64,000 nt of DNA from Paenibacillus periandrae (GTDB lineage Bacteria > Bacillota > Bacilli > Paenibacillales > NBRC-103111), in the NCBI RefSeq assembly GCF_022458865.1, contig NZ_JAJNMU010000007.1, positions 248,001 through 312,000 of the forward strand, written 5' to 3'. This document shows, in pieces, positions 27,049 through 36,010 of this stretch; the first letter of the stretch is position 1, and the number at the start of each line of letters is the position of its first letter. The notes under the pieces are model-generated. The model did not search any database and was not told where the DNA came from. It worked only from the letters and a program-made list of their open reading frames with translations. Made by a program: the position numbers and the translations under genes.

Positions 27049-28092
27049 TTACTTAATCTTCATATAATCGGACCATGCCTCTTTTAGCTTCTTACTGTAA
27101 TTTTCCGGTGTTCCGTCTTTATTTTGCTTCGTAAATTTGCTTTTGGATGAGCTCAAGTCATTCCTGGCTTCCTCGGCTCTAGCCAATAAGTCGGTAGCTG
27201 ACGCCTTAAGCTGTATGATCCTGGATTTATATACCTCGACAGGGGCAAAGTTGGTATTCAGCCCCTCCTTCTTGATCCGTTCCGTATCCTTTACATATTC
27301 CAGAAATTGATTCATATCTGCGATCAGTAAGCTGTATTTGTCTTTAATGGGGCCTTCATTTAATGCCTTCATATTGTTTGAAGTGATGCCTTGACGGTTG
27401 AGCTCGTCTTGTATCTCCCCGGCTTTTAACATAAAGCTTAACGCATACAATCGGATCCTATAATCCTTTTGCTTGAAGCTTTCCAGATCACCTAGCATTT
27501 TCTGAGCTCGCTTGGCTTCAAATACTGTTATGAACTGATCGAGCTGCGGCAGCATTTGAGCGGTTTGTTCATGGATCGTTTGATGTAAGCTTCTGCCCTT
27601 CACAAAATCATCATCGACGTATGATTTTAACTTATAATAGGTGTTGGCTTCTTCCAAGGTCGCGATAAGCGCCTTGAACCTCGGATTCAATTCCTTGACA
27701 GTCTGGTCCACTTCATCCATAGCAGGCTGCCTGGAGGCATAGTCGAAGCTTTCGTCCAGCTCCTTTTTATTCATCGTATCCACAAGGATGCCCATATAGA
27801 GGTTATCATTTTTCTTAACCTTGAATACGTCGGCCTCGCCAAACTTTGCCGTGTAGGCATCCAATGATTCCTGCAGCTTACCTGTCAAAAACATATCCAA
27901 ATTCGTATACGCCGCATATTTCTGTTCAAGTGTTACTGCTGGCTGCTTGGTCGATTTCTCGGCAATCTCCGGCCTCTCCTCTGATTGCAGGCTCGATGCA
28001 GCATTGAATACCGTTTTGAGCTTGCCGCAGGAAGTCAAAAGAGCACATAACAATATACCCATCATCATTATAAAAACACTTTTTCTAAGCAT
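27049..28092 (-). CDS. YiiG-family (DUF3829) lipoprotein
   Basis: A 347-residue lipoprotein with an N-terminal hydrophobic segment and lipobox LLTSC (Cys 22), then a helical DUF3829-type domain (about 60-330) with YKLKSYVDDDFVKG matching YKAKSYSDDQFAKG in its neighbour. It would be anchored to the outer face of the membrane. The function of the family is unknown. It starts seven bases after the stop of a paralogue, so both are co-transcribed. Similar length and spaced identities show a tandem duplication with wide divergence. Confidence 0.8.
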   Translation of the reverse strand: MLRKSVFIMMMGILLCALLTSCGKLKTVFNAASSLQSEERPEIAEKSTKQPAVTLEQKYAAYTNLDMFLTGKLQESLDAYTAKFGEADVFKVKKNDNLYMGILVDTMNKKELDESFDYASRQPAMDEVDQTVKELNPRFKALIATLEEANTYYKLKSYVDDDFVKGRSLHQTIHEQTAQMLPQLDQFITVFEAKRAQKMLGDLESFKQKDYRIRLYALSFMLKAGEIQDELNRQGITSNNMKALNEGPIKDKYSLLIADMNQFLEYVKDTERIKKEGLNTNFAPVEVYKSRIIQLKASATDLLARAEEARNDLSSSKSKFTKQNKDGTPENYSKKLKEAWSDYMKIK

Positions 28093-28099
28093 AGCTTCC

Positions 28100-29119
28100 T
28101 CACTTTGTCGTTTGAAGACCGATCATCGTATTGTAAGAACTGGTTAAATTGGAAACCTTTTTGCTGTATTCCTTCAATGGAACCTTCTTGCCTCCGGTGG
28201 TCACTTTACCTTTGGTCGTGCTGTTGATCGTCGTATCCTTCTTTTCGAGGATCTCCTTCAAATCCGTAGCCGCGACCTTGACTTGCTCCAAGTTAAGCGT
28301 GAATACAGGTGTAACGGATATTTTTTCCTTTTTAATTCTGTCCTGATCTTTGGAAAATTCCATGAATTTGTTAATATGTTCGGTTAGCTGATTGTATTTC
28401 TCTACGTATACATTTACATCCAGATCCAATATATTGTCGTCGTCAATGTCGGCTGTATAAAATGCCTTTTGAATTTCTTGGGATTTTAACACAATACTCA
28501 TCGCATGGTATTGAATTAATCGATCATCTTTCTTTAACGCCTCTAAATCCTCCTGCTTCTTTTGAGCAGTAATAACAACAAATTCAGCAAAAAACGTATC
28601 AGCCAGGTTAGTGAATTCACCATACTGCGCCACGATTTGGCGATGCAATTCTTTGCCCTTGGCAAATTGATCGTCAGAGTAAGATTTGGCCTTATAGTAG
28701 CTTTGCGCTTCATCCATCGTTACCAGCAATTGCTTCATTTTGGGAGCCAGTGCTTTAACGGAATCATCGGTGGCTGGATACGCAGGCTTTTGGGAGGCAT
28801 AATTTACTGCTTTATCCAAGTCATCCTGGTGTCCTTTGAGAACGGGAAAGGTGTTAAATCCATTAAAATTTTTCTTGATGACGATTTCCTCGTCCACGCC
28901 AAACTCTTTGAAATAACTGGTGAACATAGTATCCAGCCATTGGGTTATATAGTTGCTTAAAGCTATGTACGCATTATATTTTTCCGTATCATTGACCTCA
29001 TTTGCTGTGCTCATGGAACCCGCTGCCTCTTTGACACCTTTCATGAGCTTGCCACCGCAAGAGCTTAATACAATGGCTAGTAGTACACACATCGATAATA
29101 CCATTAACTTTTTTCTCAA
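28100..29119 (-). CDS. YiiG-family (DUF3829) lipoprotein, first of the pair
   Basis: A 339-residue lipoprotein. The longest frame starts at 29236, but TTG 29119 is the likely start: GGAGG lies nine bases upstream and the protein then begins with a charged RKK, a hydrophobic stretch and the lipobox VLSSC. The DUF3829-type helical domain follows (about 40-330). A well-formed promoter lies about 90 bases upstream. Function unknown. Confidence 0.78.
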   Translation of the reverse strand: MRKKLMVLSMCVLLAIVLSSCGGKLMKGVKEAAGSMSTANEVNDTEKYNAYIALSNYITQWLDTMFTSYFKEFGVDEEIVIKKNFNGFNTFPVLKGHQDDLDKAVNYASQKPAYPATDDSVKALAPKMKQLLVTMDEAQSYYKAKSYSDDQFAKGKELHRQIVAQYGEFTNLADTFFAEFVVITAQKKQEDLEALKKDDRLIQYHAMSIVLKSQEIQKAFYTADIDDDNILDLDVNVYVEKYNQLTEHINKFMEFSKDQDRIKKEKISVTPVFTLNLEQVKVAATDLKEILEKKDTTINSTTKGKVTTGGKKVPLKEYSKKVSNLTSSYNTMIGLQTTK

Positions 29120-29206
29120 AACCAGCTGCCTCCAACCCTCATATTTCGACCCGAATAGTTTTCCATGATAGCAGCCATTTCCGGCCCGTCTAAACACGTA
29201 GGCCCT

Positions 29207-29236
29207 ATCATATTTTTTTTTGTTTAATTTTGTCAA
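29207..29236 (-). promoter_or_regulatory. Sigma-A promoter of the lipoprotein operon
   Basis: On the minus strand TTGACA (29236-29231) and TATGAT (29212-29207) are 18 bases apart, separated by an A-rich spacer. The remaining 29237-29500 shows only a weak hairpin at 29431-29462. Confidence 0.65.
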
Positions 29237-29500
29237 CCATTCAACTTTTGCTATCGTTTATCCAAATTAAGGACCTTTTTCCTATTTTATTTTGACCATT
29301 TTATGTAAGCATCTGCCTGTAACCGATTGCGCTTTTTGTTTCCACCCTGTTATTCATCGCTTCGATATGCGTGGGCAACGATCTTTTCCAGTAAGTCCCT
29401 AAAAAATAGTTCTTATTTCACACCACACAAATAACCTCCAGCATTAATTTACCGGAAGTTATCTGTTATTTCTTCATCAGCGCATGTTCGATCCCAAGCT

Positions 29501-29622
29501 TTATGCTCGACTTGTTTCCTTGCCATAGCGTATGAATATCCACACCCCCAGCAAAATGAACAGTCCTGCGCCCAACTGGAAAAGTGGCGGCTTCTCATTA
29601 AGCAGCAGCTCTACCACCAGAA
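29501..29622 (-). pseudogene. C-terminal fragment of an EamA/DMT-type transporter
   Basis: About 40 codons in one frame encode the last helix of a drug/metabolite transporter, including LLLNEKPPLFQLGAG and LFILLGVWIF, ending at TAA 29501. Nothing upstream continues it, since the HPP gene ends in the same place in another frame. It is a remnant left by a deletion or replacement. Confidence 0.55.
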
Positions 29623-30150
29623 TCTAGGATAGGCCCGTTGTCGGCTCAGGTTATTCACGATGAGCGCGATCAAGACGATCACAATCGAACCGACCAGCAC
29701 GGGTGAGACAATAAATGACCAAGCGCTACCACTCATCATGACCACAAGTGGATCAGCACCCGCTGGAGGATGTGTGGTTCGTGTAAGCATCATCAGACTG
29801 ATAGCCAAGCCAACGCCCAATGCCATAGCCATAACACCGTGTCCCAAAAATTGGTTGACCGTTAGTCCTGTCACCGTGGAGATAAGATGTCCTCCGATAA
29901 TATTTCTCGGCTGCGACAATGGTGAATCCCACAGACCGAATGCGAGAACACAGCTCGCACCAAAGGGTGCCATGATCCAAAGACCAGCATTCATATCTGT
30001 TAACCATGCCAGAGCTGCTATCGTCAAGCTCCCCCCGACAAATCCCATTATGACGTTACGTATATGAATAACAAGTGGCGAATGGCCCTCCCCCTTCATT
30101 TTTCGCAAAAAAATCCGTAAGCTTTCCATCTCCATAACCTCAGCTTCCAT
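29611..30150 (-). CDS. HPP-family integral membrane protein
   Basis: A 179-residue protein with four predicted membrane segments (about 28-50, 55-75, 95-120, 135-165) and the family motif THPPAGADPL (about residue 127). HPP proteins have been linked to nitrite transport in plants and cyanobacteria; the bacterial role here is not established. The frame extends in ATG codons near the start (M1, M6, M8), so the exact N-terminus is uncertain. A GntR regulator is transcribed divergently with an AGTAT/ATACT dyad between. Confidence 0.85.
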   Translation of the reverse strand: MEAEVMEMESLRIFLRKMKGEGHSPLVIHIRNVIMGFVGGSLTIAALAWLTDMNAGLWIMAPFGASCVLAFGLWDSPLSQPRNIIGGHLISTVTGLTVNQFLGHGVMAMALGVGLAISLMMLTRTTHPPAGADPLVVMMSGSAWSFIVSPVLVGSIVIVLIALIVNNLSRQRAYPRFWW

Positions 30151-30185
30151 CGAATTATCAAATAACCATTTAACTATGTAACTTT

Positions 30186-30200
30186 AGTATCTAAAATACT
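30186..30200. promoter_or_regulatory. Candidate operator for the GntR regulator
   Basis: The perfect dyad AGTAT-ctaaa-ATACT lies in the 144-base gap between the divergent HPP and GntR genes. Assignment to GntR is inference from position. Confidence 0.4.
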
Positions 30201-30294
30201 TGATTTATGATAAGATTGTCAATAAGAGGTTGAAAAAAAATGATCGGTTGTGTAGTGTCAAATTAATGGATTTTGGTGAAACGGGGTTGTATAC

Positions 30295-31263
30295 GTGGAT
30301 TATCCTATAAAATTAACAATCGACCCGACTGTGGCGTTGGAAGCGAACATACAGGTAAAAGAACAGCTCAAATGGTTAATTGGCATCGGTCATATTTCCC
30401 CCGGAGAGCTGCTGCCCTCGACTAATGTGCTCGCTGCTCAGCTTGGACTCAATCGAAATACGATTAATTGGGTCTATCATCATCTCCAGGAGGAAGGAAT
30501 CGTTTCGATGCACAAAGGCCGCGGCACGCTTGTGCTGGATAATCCACAGACAGACGAGCTGCGGCGCAGCAGAATGCTCATGCATGAATTGCTTGAGCGG
30601 ACAATCGAAGAGATACGGCTCAAATCGATCAACACTGAAGCGTTTTTTACGGCCTCCCTTGCTTACGGATTAATGCAGGTACCGGAACAGACTACAACCA
30701 GGAGACTCCTGTTTGTTGAGTGTAAGGAGCATGACCATCCTTTTTACAGCAATGAGATCAGACGGGTAACAGGAGCCGAGGTGAAAACCATCTTTCTGGA
30801 GGATATCGAATCATCTGATACCATTCTTACGGATGCGCTGGAGTTTTCGGCTATGGTCGTAACGACTCTCAACCATCACGATCAGGTCAAACGACTGCTC
30901 ACTGGAAAGGAAGTCAAGCTGTGTGTCATTGGGGCCCAGGTCGAAACCTCTGCATTTCTCGAAATTGCACGATTAGCAGAGGGTAGTCCTGTTACTTTTG
31001 TTTGCCTTGGCAAAGCCGGAGGCCAATGGATGGCCAAGCGCGTTCATGAAGCGGGACTTCATTCCATTACACCCTACGCTGTTGGCATTCATGATCATGC
31101 ACAGCTGCTTGCGTGCCTGGAGAACTCAGAGCGCACCTATGCTTCTGCCGCCGTATACAGCAAGGTTAGAGAGTTGGCACCAGATAAGGTAAGACGATTT
31201 CCCATGCTGCTGGAAAAAAGCAGTGAAACGCTGCTCATCGATTTTTTTCAATTAACCAAATAA
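30295..31263 (+). CDS. GntR-family transcriptional regulator with periplasmic-binding-like C-terminus
   Basis: A 322-residue regulator. The N-terminal winged helix (about 20-85) has the GntR pattern PSTNVLAAQLGLNRNTINWVY followed by GRGTLVL. The C-terminal part (about 130-310) has alternating alpha/beta composition suited to small-molecule binding and lacks aminotransferase signatures, so it is not the MocR type. The start is GTG 30295, with only a weak GGGG upstream. Divergent position suggests control of the HPP gene. Confidence 0.8.
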   Translation: MDYPIKLTIDPTVALEANIQVKEQLKWLIGIGHISPGELLPSTNVLAAQLGLNRNTINWVYHHLQEEGIVSMHKGRGTLVLDNPQTDELRRSRMLMHELLERTIEEIRLKSINTEAFFTASLAYGLMQVPEQTTTRRLLFVECKEHDHPFYSNEIRRVTGAEVKTIFLEDIESSDTILTDALEFSAMVVTTLNHHDQVKRLLTGKEVKLCVIGAQVETSAFLEIARLAEGSPVTFVCLGKAGGQWMAKRVHEAGLHSITPYAVGIHDHAQLLACLENSERTYASAAVYSKVRELAPDKVRRFPMLLEKSSETLLIDFFQLTK

Positions 31264-31376
31264 CTAGCCAACTATGTAATTTTATATAAATTTCGTTATC
31301 TTGCTGTTACATTCCGTAAAACGTACAAACGTTCCTTTTTGGGGTTATACTGTGTGTATGGAGGTGAACCAACTTG

Positions 31377-32066
31377 ATGAAGCCTATACAGCAGAATGCG
31401 GAGCTGTCTTCCCGCAGCGGCAACGATCCCGTAACGATGTCCAACCCGGAAGCATTAACAGAGGAAATGTGGCAAGCGATCCTTACCAACGATGCGTCTT
31501 ATGACGGCCAATTTTTTTACGCGGTAACAACGACAGGCATTTTTTGCCGGCCTTCCTGCAAGTCCAGACCACCTAATAAACAAAATGTCGGTTATTTTCG
31601 AACTTCCCAGCAAGCGGTGTCCGCTAAATTTCGACCCTGCAAACGATGCAAACCAACCGGCCAGCGCTTGCCTGATGACGAATGGGTCGCTCTGGTGACC
31701 GAATACATCGATACAAACTATGCTGAAGCCTTATCGCTGGAAATTTTGGCTGTTATCTGTCACGGCAGTCCCTACCATATGCATCGAACATTCAAGAAAG
31801 TCAAGGGGATAACGCCCGTTGAATACATCCAGCAAGTGCGGATAAATCAAGCCAAGGAGAAGCTGATTTCTTCGAATAAGCCCGTTGGTGAAGTCGGCGT
31901 GGACGTCGGCCTGTCCAATACGCCGTACTTTATTACACTGTTCAAAAAGAAAACCGGTCATACTCCGGCAAGCTACCGCCAATTGCAGCAACATAACATG
32001 AAGGAGGCATTTGAAAATGGCAAACAGCACGAATTCACCACTCTATTGGACGATAATCACACATGA
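31377..32066 (+). CDS. adaA: AdaA: methylphosphotriester-DNA methyltransferase and activator (copy 1)
   Basis: A 229-residue Ada N-terminal domain plus AraC helix-turn-helix. It repairs methylphosphotriesters by transferring methyl to a zinc-bound Cys, then activates the adaptive response. The zinc/acceptor Cys set is FCRPSC with CKRCKP 34 residues on (residues about 53-93). The AraC domain (about 110-205) has ITPVEYIQQVRINQAKEKL. ATG 31377 lies ten bases after GGAGGTG; a TTG immediately before it is also possible. It overlaps ogt by 50 bases and heads a four-gene set. A second adaA-ogt pair lies 5 kb away on the other strand. Confidence 0.92.
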   Translation: MKPIQQNAELSSRSGNDPVTMSNPEALTEEMWQAILTNDASYDGQFFYAVTTTGIFCRPSCKSRPPNKQNVGYFRTSQQAVSAKFRPCKRCKPTGQRLPDDEWVALVTEYIDTNYAEALSLEILAVICHGSPYHMHRTFKKVKGITPVEYIQQVRINQAKEKLISSNKPVGEVGVDVGLSNTPYFITLFKKKTGHTPASYRQLQQHNMKEAFENGKQHEFTTLLDDNHT

Positions 32067-32565
32067 GGATTGGAGCATGCACATTGCAGCTACGTCTGAA
32101 GGTCTATGTTTTGTTGGCTCACAGAATCATCCCTTTGAAGAATTATCGGTTTGGGCCCACGCTCGTTTTCCGGGAAGCACATTAATTCGTGATGATGAGA
32201 GGCTGCTGCCTTATGTAGAAGAGCTCATCGAATATTTGAACGGAGCACGCAAAAGCTTTGCGATGCCCCGCGATTATCGTGGTACGCCATTTCAAATGGC
32301 TGTCTGGGATGCGCTCTGCAGTATTCCTTACGGACAAACCAAATCGTATTCGGATATTGCTCAGCAGATCCAAAGACCTGCCGCAGTCCGCGCAGTCGGC
32401 GCTGCGATTGGCGCCAATCCCGTGCTGATTACCGTTCCGTGTCACCGCGTAATCGGTAAAGGCGGGGCTTTAACCGGATATCGTGGAGGTATGGACATGA
32501 AAACGAGGCTGCTGCAATTGGAGCAGGATGGTATGCGGGCTGAAGAAGGCTTACAGCATGCCTGA
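32017..32565 (+). CDS. ogt: O6-methylguanine-DNA methyltransferase (copy 1)
   Basis: A 182-residue protein with the active-site PCHRV (Cys about 142), the helix-turn-helix RAVGAAIGANP, and the GTPFQMAVWDAL entry of the DNA-binding domain. It removes O6-alkyl groups from guanine in a suicide reaction. ATG 32017 follows AAGGAGG by nine bases, inside the end of adaA, so the two are translationally coupled. The upstream AdaA is its likely activator. Confidence 0.93.
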   Translation: MANSTNSPLYWTIITHEDWSMHIAATSEGLCFVGSQNHPFEELSVWAHARFPGSTLIRDDERLLPYVEELIEYLNGARKSFAMPRDYRGTPFQMAVWDALCSIPYGQTKSYSDIAQQIQRPAAVRAVGAAIGANPVLITVPCHRVIGKGGALTGYRGGMDMKTRLLQLEQDGMRAEEGLQHA

Positions 32566-33271
32566 TGATCTCGCTAAACGCGCAGCAGGTCTGGATTGGC
32601 AAACACACCAGCAATCGTTGGATGAGTACGGATATGTCAAGCTTCCCGCACTGTTACATCAATCGGAATGTCAGGAAATTATCGACACCTACGAGATTCA
32701 GGACCACTTTCGCAGCACCATTGATATGGCCAGGTACCGTTTTGGGATCGGGGAATACAAATATTACGTTGCCCCGCTCCCCACTTTGCTGCAGCAGCTG
32801 CGTGAGAGCTTGTACCCGCAGCTTGCACTAACAGCCAATCGCTGGCTTGGTCTGCTCGGTGATACGGCTGTTTATCCGGCAACGCTAACGGAATTTTTGG
32901 ATCGATGCCATGCAGAGGGGCAGACCCGTTCAACCCCATTGATTTTGAAATATGAAGCAGGTGGATACAATTGTCTGCATCAGGATTTGTATGGGAGTGT
33001 GTACTTTCCCTTTCAAGCCGTATTTGCCCTGAATCAAAGAGAACAAGATTATACAGGCGGGGAGTTTCTACTGGTAGAGCAGCGTCCAAGGGCACAGAGC
33101 CGAGGTCACGTCATCACGCTGGAGCAGGGAGAAGCACTGATTTTCCCCACCCAGCATCGTCCGGTATCAGGAACACGAGGTTATTATAGAACCACGCTGC
33201 GGCACGGGGTTAGCACGATTAAATCAGGAACCAGATACAGTCTGGGGATCATTTTTCATGATGCCAAATAA
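32558..33271 (+). CDS. 2-oxoglutarate/Fe(II) dioxygenase of the Oxygenase-NA family
   Basis: A 237-residue 2OG-Fe(II) dioxygenase. The iron ligands are visible as HQD (in CLHQDLYG, about 145) and a later His (PTQHRP, about 202), with Arg in TRYSLGIIF (about 228) for 2-oxoglutarate. It fits the Oxygenase-NA family (PF09859), described as acting on damaged nucleic acid. The start ATG overlaps the ogt stop by eight bases. Co-expression with adaA and ogt supports a part in repair of alkylated DNA or RNA bases, like AlkB but of a different family; this has not been shown from sequence. Confidence 0.8.
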   Translation: MPDDLAKRAAGLDWQTHQQSLDEYGYVKLPALLHQSECQEIIDTYEIQDHFRSTIDMARYRFGIGEYKYYVAPLPTLLQQLRESLYPQLALTANRWLGLLGDTAVYPATLTEFLDRCHAEGQTRSTPLILKYEAGGYNCLHQDLYGSVYFPFQAVFALNQREQDYTGGEFLLVEQRPRAQSRGHVITLEQGEALIFPTQHRPVSGTRGYYRTTLRHGVSTIKSGTRYSLGIIFHDAK

Positions 33272-33289
33272 AAGGTTTGGAGGTTGCTT

Positions 33290-34108
33290 ATGACAACCGA
33301 ATACTTATACAAACATCCAAAAACGCTGCTGAACAAAGGGACTGGTTTTCTTGCAGGCTATAGCCATTCGCTCAATCCCTATACAGGCTGTACCTTTGGC
33401 TGCTCTTACTGCTACGTTCGGCAAATGCCGGTCTCTACCTTTCGCGGCGCGAAGTGGGGAACTTGGGTTGATATCAAGCAAGGGGCAGCTGATGTTTTTC
33501 AAAAAGAGCTGGTAAGAGCCAAAAACAAAGGACCGGTCACCATCTTCATGTCATCGAGTACGGATCCTTATCAGCCCATTGAGCATAAAGAACAAATAAC
33601 CCGATCCTTATTGGAGGTCATGGTCAGTGATCCACCCGACTTTGTGTTTGTGCAGACTCGGAGTCCCTTGGTTCGTAGAGATATAGATCTTTTGCTGCGT
33701 CTTGGCGAGAAGGTCCGTGTCAGTATGACCATAGAAACGGATTTGGAGGATATCCGTAAATATTTTTCTCCTGATGCGCCGCCTATTGCCGCCCGATTAA
33801 AGACGCTTCAGCTATTGGCTGACGCGGGCGTACCGACACAAGCCACTATCGCTCCCATGCTGCCGAGCAGTGAAGCATTTCCACAGCTGCTGAAGCCATT
33901 GGTAGATCGCGTTTGTCTGGACGATTATTTTATGGGAGACGGCAGCGGCGGAAAACGAACACGGAATTTAGGCATTCAGGCCAAGTATGAACAAATCGGT
34001 ATGGAGGAATGGTATGGCCCAGCAGCCTATCAAATTGTCTATGATCGATTGAAGCAGGTTTTTCCCGAGGATCAGATTTATATAAGCCAAAAGGGCTTCG
34101 AGCCTTAA
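33290..34108 (+). CDS. SPL-family radical SAM protein
   Basis: A 272-residue radical SAM protein. The iron-sulfur motif is CTFGCSYCY (about 35-43), with the SPL-type SLNPYTGC ahead of it and SSSTDPYQPIE (about 85). It belongs to the group related to spore photoproduct lyase but is shorter than SplB (about 340). ATG 33290 follows GGAGG by six bases; an earlier TTG frame start is less likely. It is the last gene of the adaA-ogt-oxygenase set (gap 18). A role in repairing a DNA lesion is likely from context, but the substrate is unknown. Confidence 0.82.
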   Translation: MTTEYLYKHPKTLLNKGTGFLAGYSHSLNPYTGCTFGCSYCYVRQMPVSTFRGAKWGTWVDIKQGAADVFQKELVRAKNKGPVTIFMSSSTDPYQPIEHKEQITRSLLEVMVSDPPDFVFVQTRSPLVRRDIDLLLRLGEKVRVSMTIETDLEDIRKYFSPDAPPIAARLKTLQLLADAGVPTQATIAPMLPSSEAFPQLLKPLVDRVCLDDYFMGDGSGGKRTRNLGIQAKYEQIGMEEWYGPAAYQIVYDRLKQVFPEDQIYISQKGFEP

Positions 34109-34142
34109 TATATAGGAACGAGCTTATGATTACGCTGCTATT

Positions 34143-34826
34143 TTATTTACGCTTCATGCTGCGAATCAACCTTTTGGTTTCCTGATCTACCCGGTAGGAC
34201 TCTGTAATTTTTTGCAGCGCTTTGTTGTACGTCATTTTATCCAGAGAGTTGCTTTTCAGATAGATCATTGTCGGCTCAGGGAGCAACACATAACAAATCG
34301 ATAAGGCCCAGGCAACCGCCATTTTCACATAGTAGCCCTCATGCTTGATGCTGTCCAACCGCTCTAGAACTCTACTGATATATTCTTCTTCAATATAATA
34401 GTCCAGCAGCATCACCACAGCAAAGCGTATATCGTAATCCTGCTTCGACACTAAATAAGGCTGAACAAACTCCCACATGGTTTCTTTATTTGTCAAAGTG
34501 AACTTTAGCCCTATACAAAAGCTGTCGCATACGGACCAATTATCAATTTTCGGCACAAAATCAGCCACATAACGCAGGAATTCGACACTATCCGTTTGTA
34601 CATAGCCAATGACCATTCCCTGCAGCATAACTTCTTCAAAATATTCATTATCAGCCTGCTCCAAATAGGTTCGCCAATCGCTCTTTGCTATCATTTTGGC
34701 CAGCTTGCGCAGCTCCGGGAGCCGTACGCCCAAAATATTATTAATATTCGGGATCAATGCCGCAGTAAACTTTTGGTACTTCTCATCAGCTAATTCAATT
34801 AATTGTTCCTTAATTGTCGTCTCCAT
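34143..34826 (-). CDS. AlkD-like DNA alkylation repair protein (HEAT-like glycosylase)
   Basis: A 227-residue all-helical protein of the AlkC/AlkD family, which removes cationic N3- and N7-alkyl bases. Family features include GVRLPELRKLAK (about 30), NWSVCDSFC (about 100) and a final YNKALQKI-type helix. The start METTIKEQ at 34826 follows GGAGGAGGGTT; the longer frame lies inside the preceding gene. It follows an AlkA-like glycosylase by 19 bases, so the two form an operon for removing alkylated bases. Confidence 0.85.
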   Translation of the reverse strand: METTIKEQLIELADEKYQKFTAALIPNINNILGVRLPELRKLAKMIAKSDWRTYLEQADNEYFEEVMLQGMVIGYVQTDSVEFLRYVADFVPKIDNWSVCDSFCIGLKFTLTNKETMWEFVQPYLVSKQDYDIRFAVVMLLDYYIEEEYISRVLERLDSIKHEGYYVKMAVAWALSICYVLLPEPTMIYLKSNSLDKMTYNKALQKITESYRVDQETKRLIRSMKRK

Positions 34827-34845
34827 CTTAACCCTCCTCCTCTGT

Positions 34846-35463
34846 CTATTCAAAAGAAATTGCCCACAAGTAGATGGAAGCCACTGAGCCCAGAGGCGAA
34901 TAGCGAAGGCTGAACTGCTCAAATTGCTCTTTGTTCAAAGAATCCAAGCCATACAATTTCATCATACCACGGCGTATCGCAATATCGCCCCAGCTGACAA
35001 TGTCACGGCGTTCCATACTATTGATAAGCAGCATTTCGGCAGTCCATTTACCGATTCCCTTTAACACCGTCAGCTTCTTGATGACTTCTGTATCCGGCAA
35101 GTCATACAGCTCTTCCAAATTGAAGGCTCCCTGTGCAATCGTTTGCGCGATGTCCTGGATACAAACGGCCTTTTTCATCGTCATCCCGCATTTTTGGATA
35201 TTATCGGCAGTCTGAATCGCCATATGGTGCGGAGTAATTTCTCCAAATTGATTCTGCATTCTTTCCCAAATCGTGTGGACTGCTTTAGCCGATATGAGCT
35301 GACCGACAATTGCATGGACGAGGGCCGCAAACAGATCGGGAATGATGACACGTTCAACCTTGCCCATACGCGCCATTGCTGCTCCAAGTGTCGGGTCCAC
35401 ACGCTGCAGGTAATCAATTTCTTCTTGTCCATAATCAAAATATTTCGTTATAACAGTTCCCAA
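34846..35463 (-). CDS. AlkA-type DNA-3-methyladenine glycosylase (HhH-GPD)
   Basis: A 205-residue glycosylase. The helix-hairpin-helix is LKGIGKWTAEMLL (about 137-150) and the catalytic Asp lies in SWGDIAIRRG (about 167). It lacks the AlkA N-terminal domain, as in many Gram-positive homologues. TTG 35463 is favoured because GGGGGAG lies six bases ahead; the ATG of the longest frame (35565) has no such site and adds a membrane-like leader not expected in this family. It is transcribed with the AlkD-like gene. Confidence 0.87.
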   Translation of the reverse strand: MGTVITKYFDYGQEEIDYLQRVDPTLGAAMARMGKVERVIIPDLFAALVHAIVGQLISAKAVHTIWERMQNQFGEITPHHMAIQTADNIQKCGMTMKKAVCIQDIAQTIAQGAFNLEELYDLPDTEVIKKLTVLKGIGKWTAEMLLINSMERRDIVSWGDIAIRRGMMKLYGLDSLNKEQFEQFSLRYSPLGSVASIYLWAISFE

Positions 35464-35685
35464 GCAGCTCTCCCCCGGTATACAATTCTTTACACTTACT
35501 AATATACCCCACATGACTCGATATGTAAGGATCATCGAGTATAACAGCAAGATTACGAAATTCAAGTTCGTCGTGAAGTTGATGATATGTGGTTATTCCC
35601 ATCTGAATTTGATATTGATGTGTATAGAATCCTGCATTTTAGGTCAATATACATGGGCAGTAATAATTCAAATGGAGGGATTAAT

Positions 35686-35901
35686 TTGGCTAAGCCGGAT
35701 AATCGCGCAGATAATGCGGAGCACTTGCAAAAACATATCGATCAGACTGCAGCTAATATTCAGGAATCAGAGGATTACCTGGATGAACATGCAGACGAGA
35801 TTTCAGCAAATGAGAAGCAAAGTATAGAAGAAAAAAATAATCGACGCAAACAAAGCATTCAAAGTTTCGCAGCAGAAAAAGAAGACGAGGCTCAACAGTA
35901 A
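35686..35901 (+). CDS. tlp: Tlp-type small acid-soluble spore protein
   Basis: A 71-residue charged helical protein of the Tlp family, made in the forespore. It starts AKPDNRADNAEHLQ and carries KQSIEEKNNRRKQSIQSF, both close to Bacillus Tlp. TTG 35686 is the likely start (GGAGGG six bases upstream); the longer frame from 35653 adds eleven unlike residues. A terminator follows. Its place among DNA repair genes may be chance, but spore DNA protection is a shared theme. Confidence 0.85.
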   Translation: MAKPDNRADNAEHLQKHIDQTAANIQESEDYLDEHADEISANEKQSIEEKNNRRKQSIQSFAAEKEDEAQQ

Positions 35902-35937
35902 AACAAGCATCATTTCTAACAGCATCCAAAAGCACAG

Positions 35938-35972
35938 GCAGCTCCTTCCAGATGAAAGGAGTCTGCTTTTTT
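35938..35972 (+). terminator. Intrinsic terminator after tlp
   Basis: GCAGCTCCTT pairs with AAAGGAGTCTGC around the loop, followed by TTTTTTATTTT. The gene on the other side (ogt copy 2) converges. Confidence 0.85.
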
Positions 35973-36010
35973 ATTTTCATATTAATTTGCTGTAATGTCA
36001 CAGCGGCAGC

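Noticed and set aside
35513..35827. 104-codon plus-strand frame overlapping tlp
   Set aside because: It uses another frame of tlp and the region upstream; the Tlp frame matches a known family and has the ribosome site.
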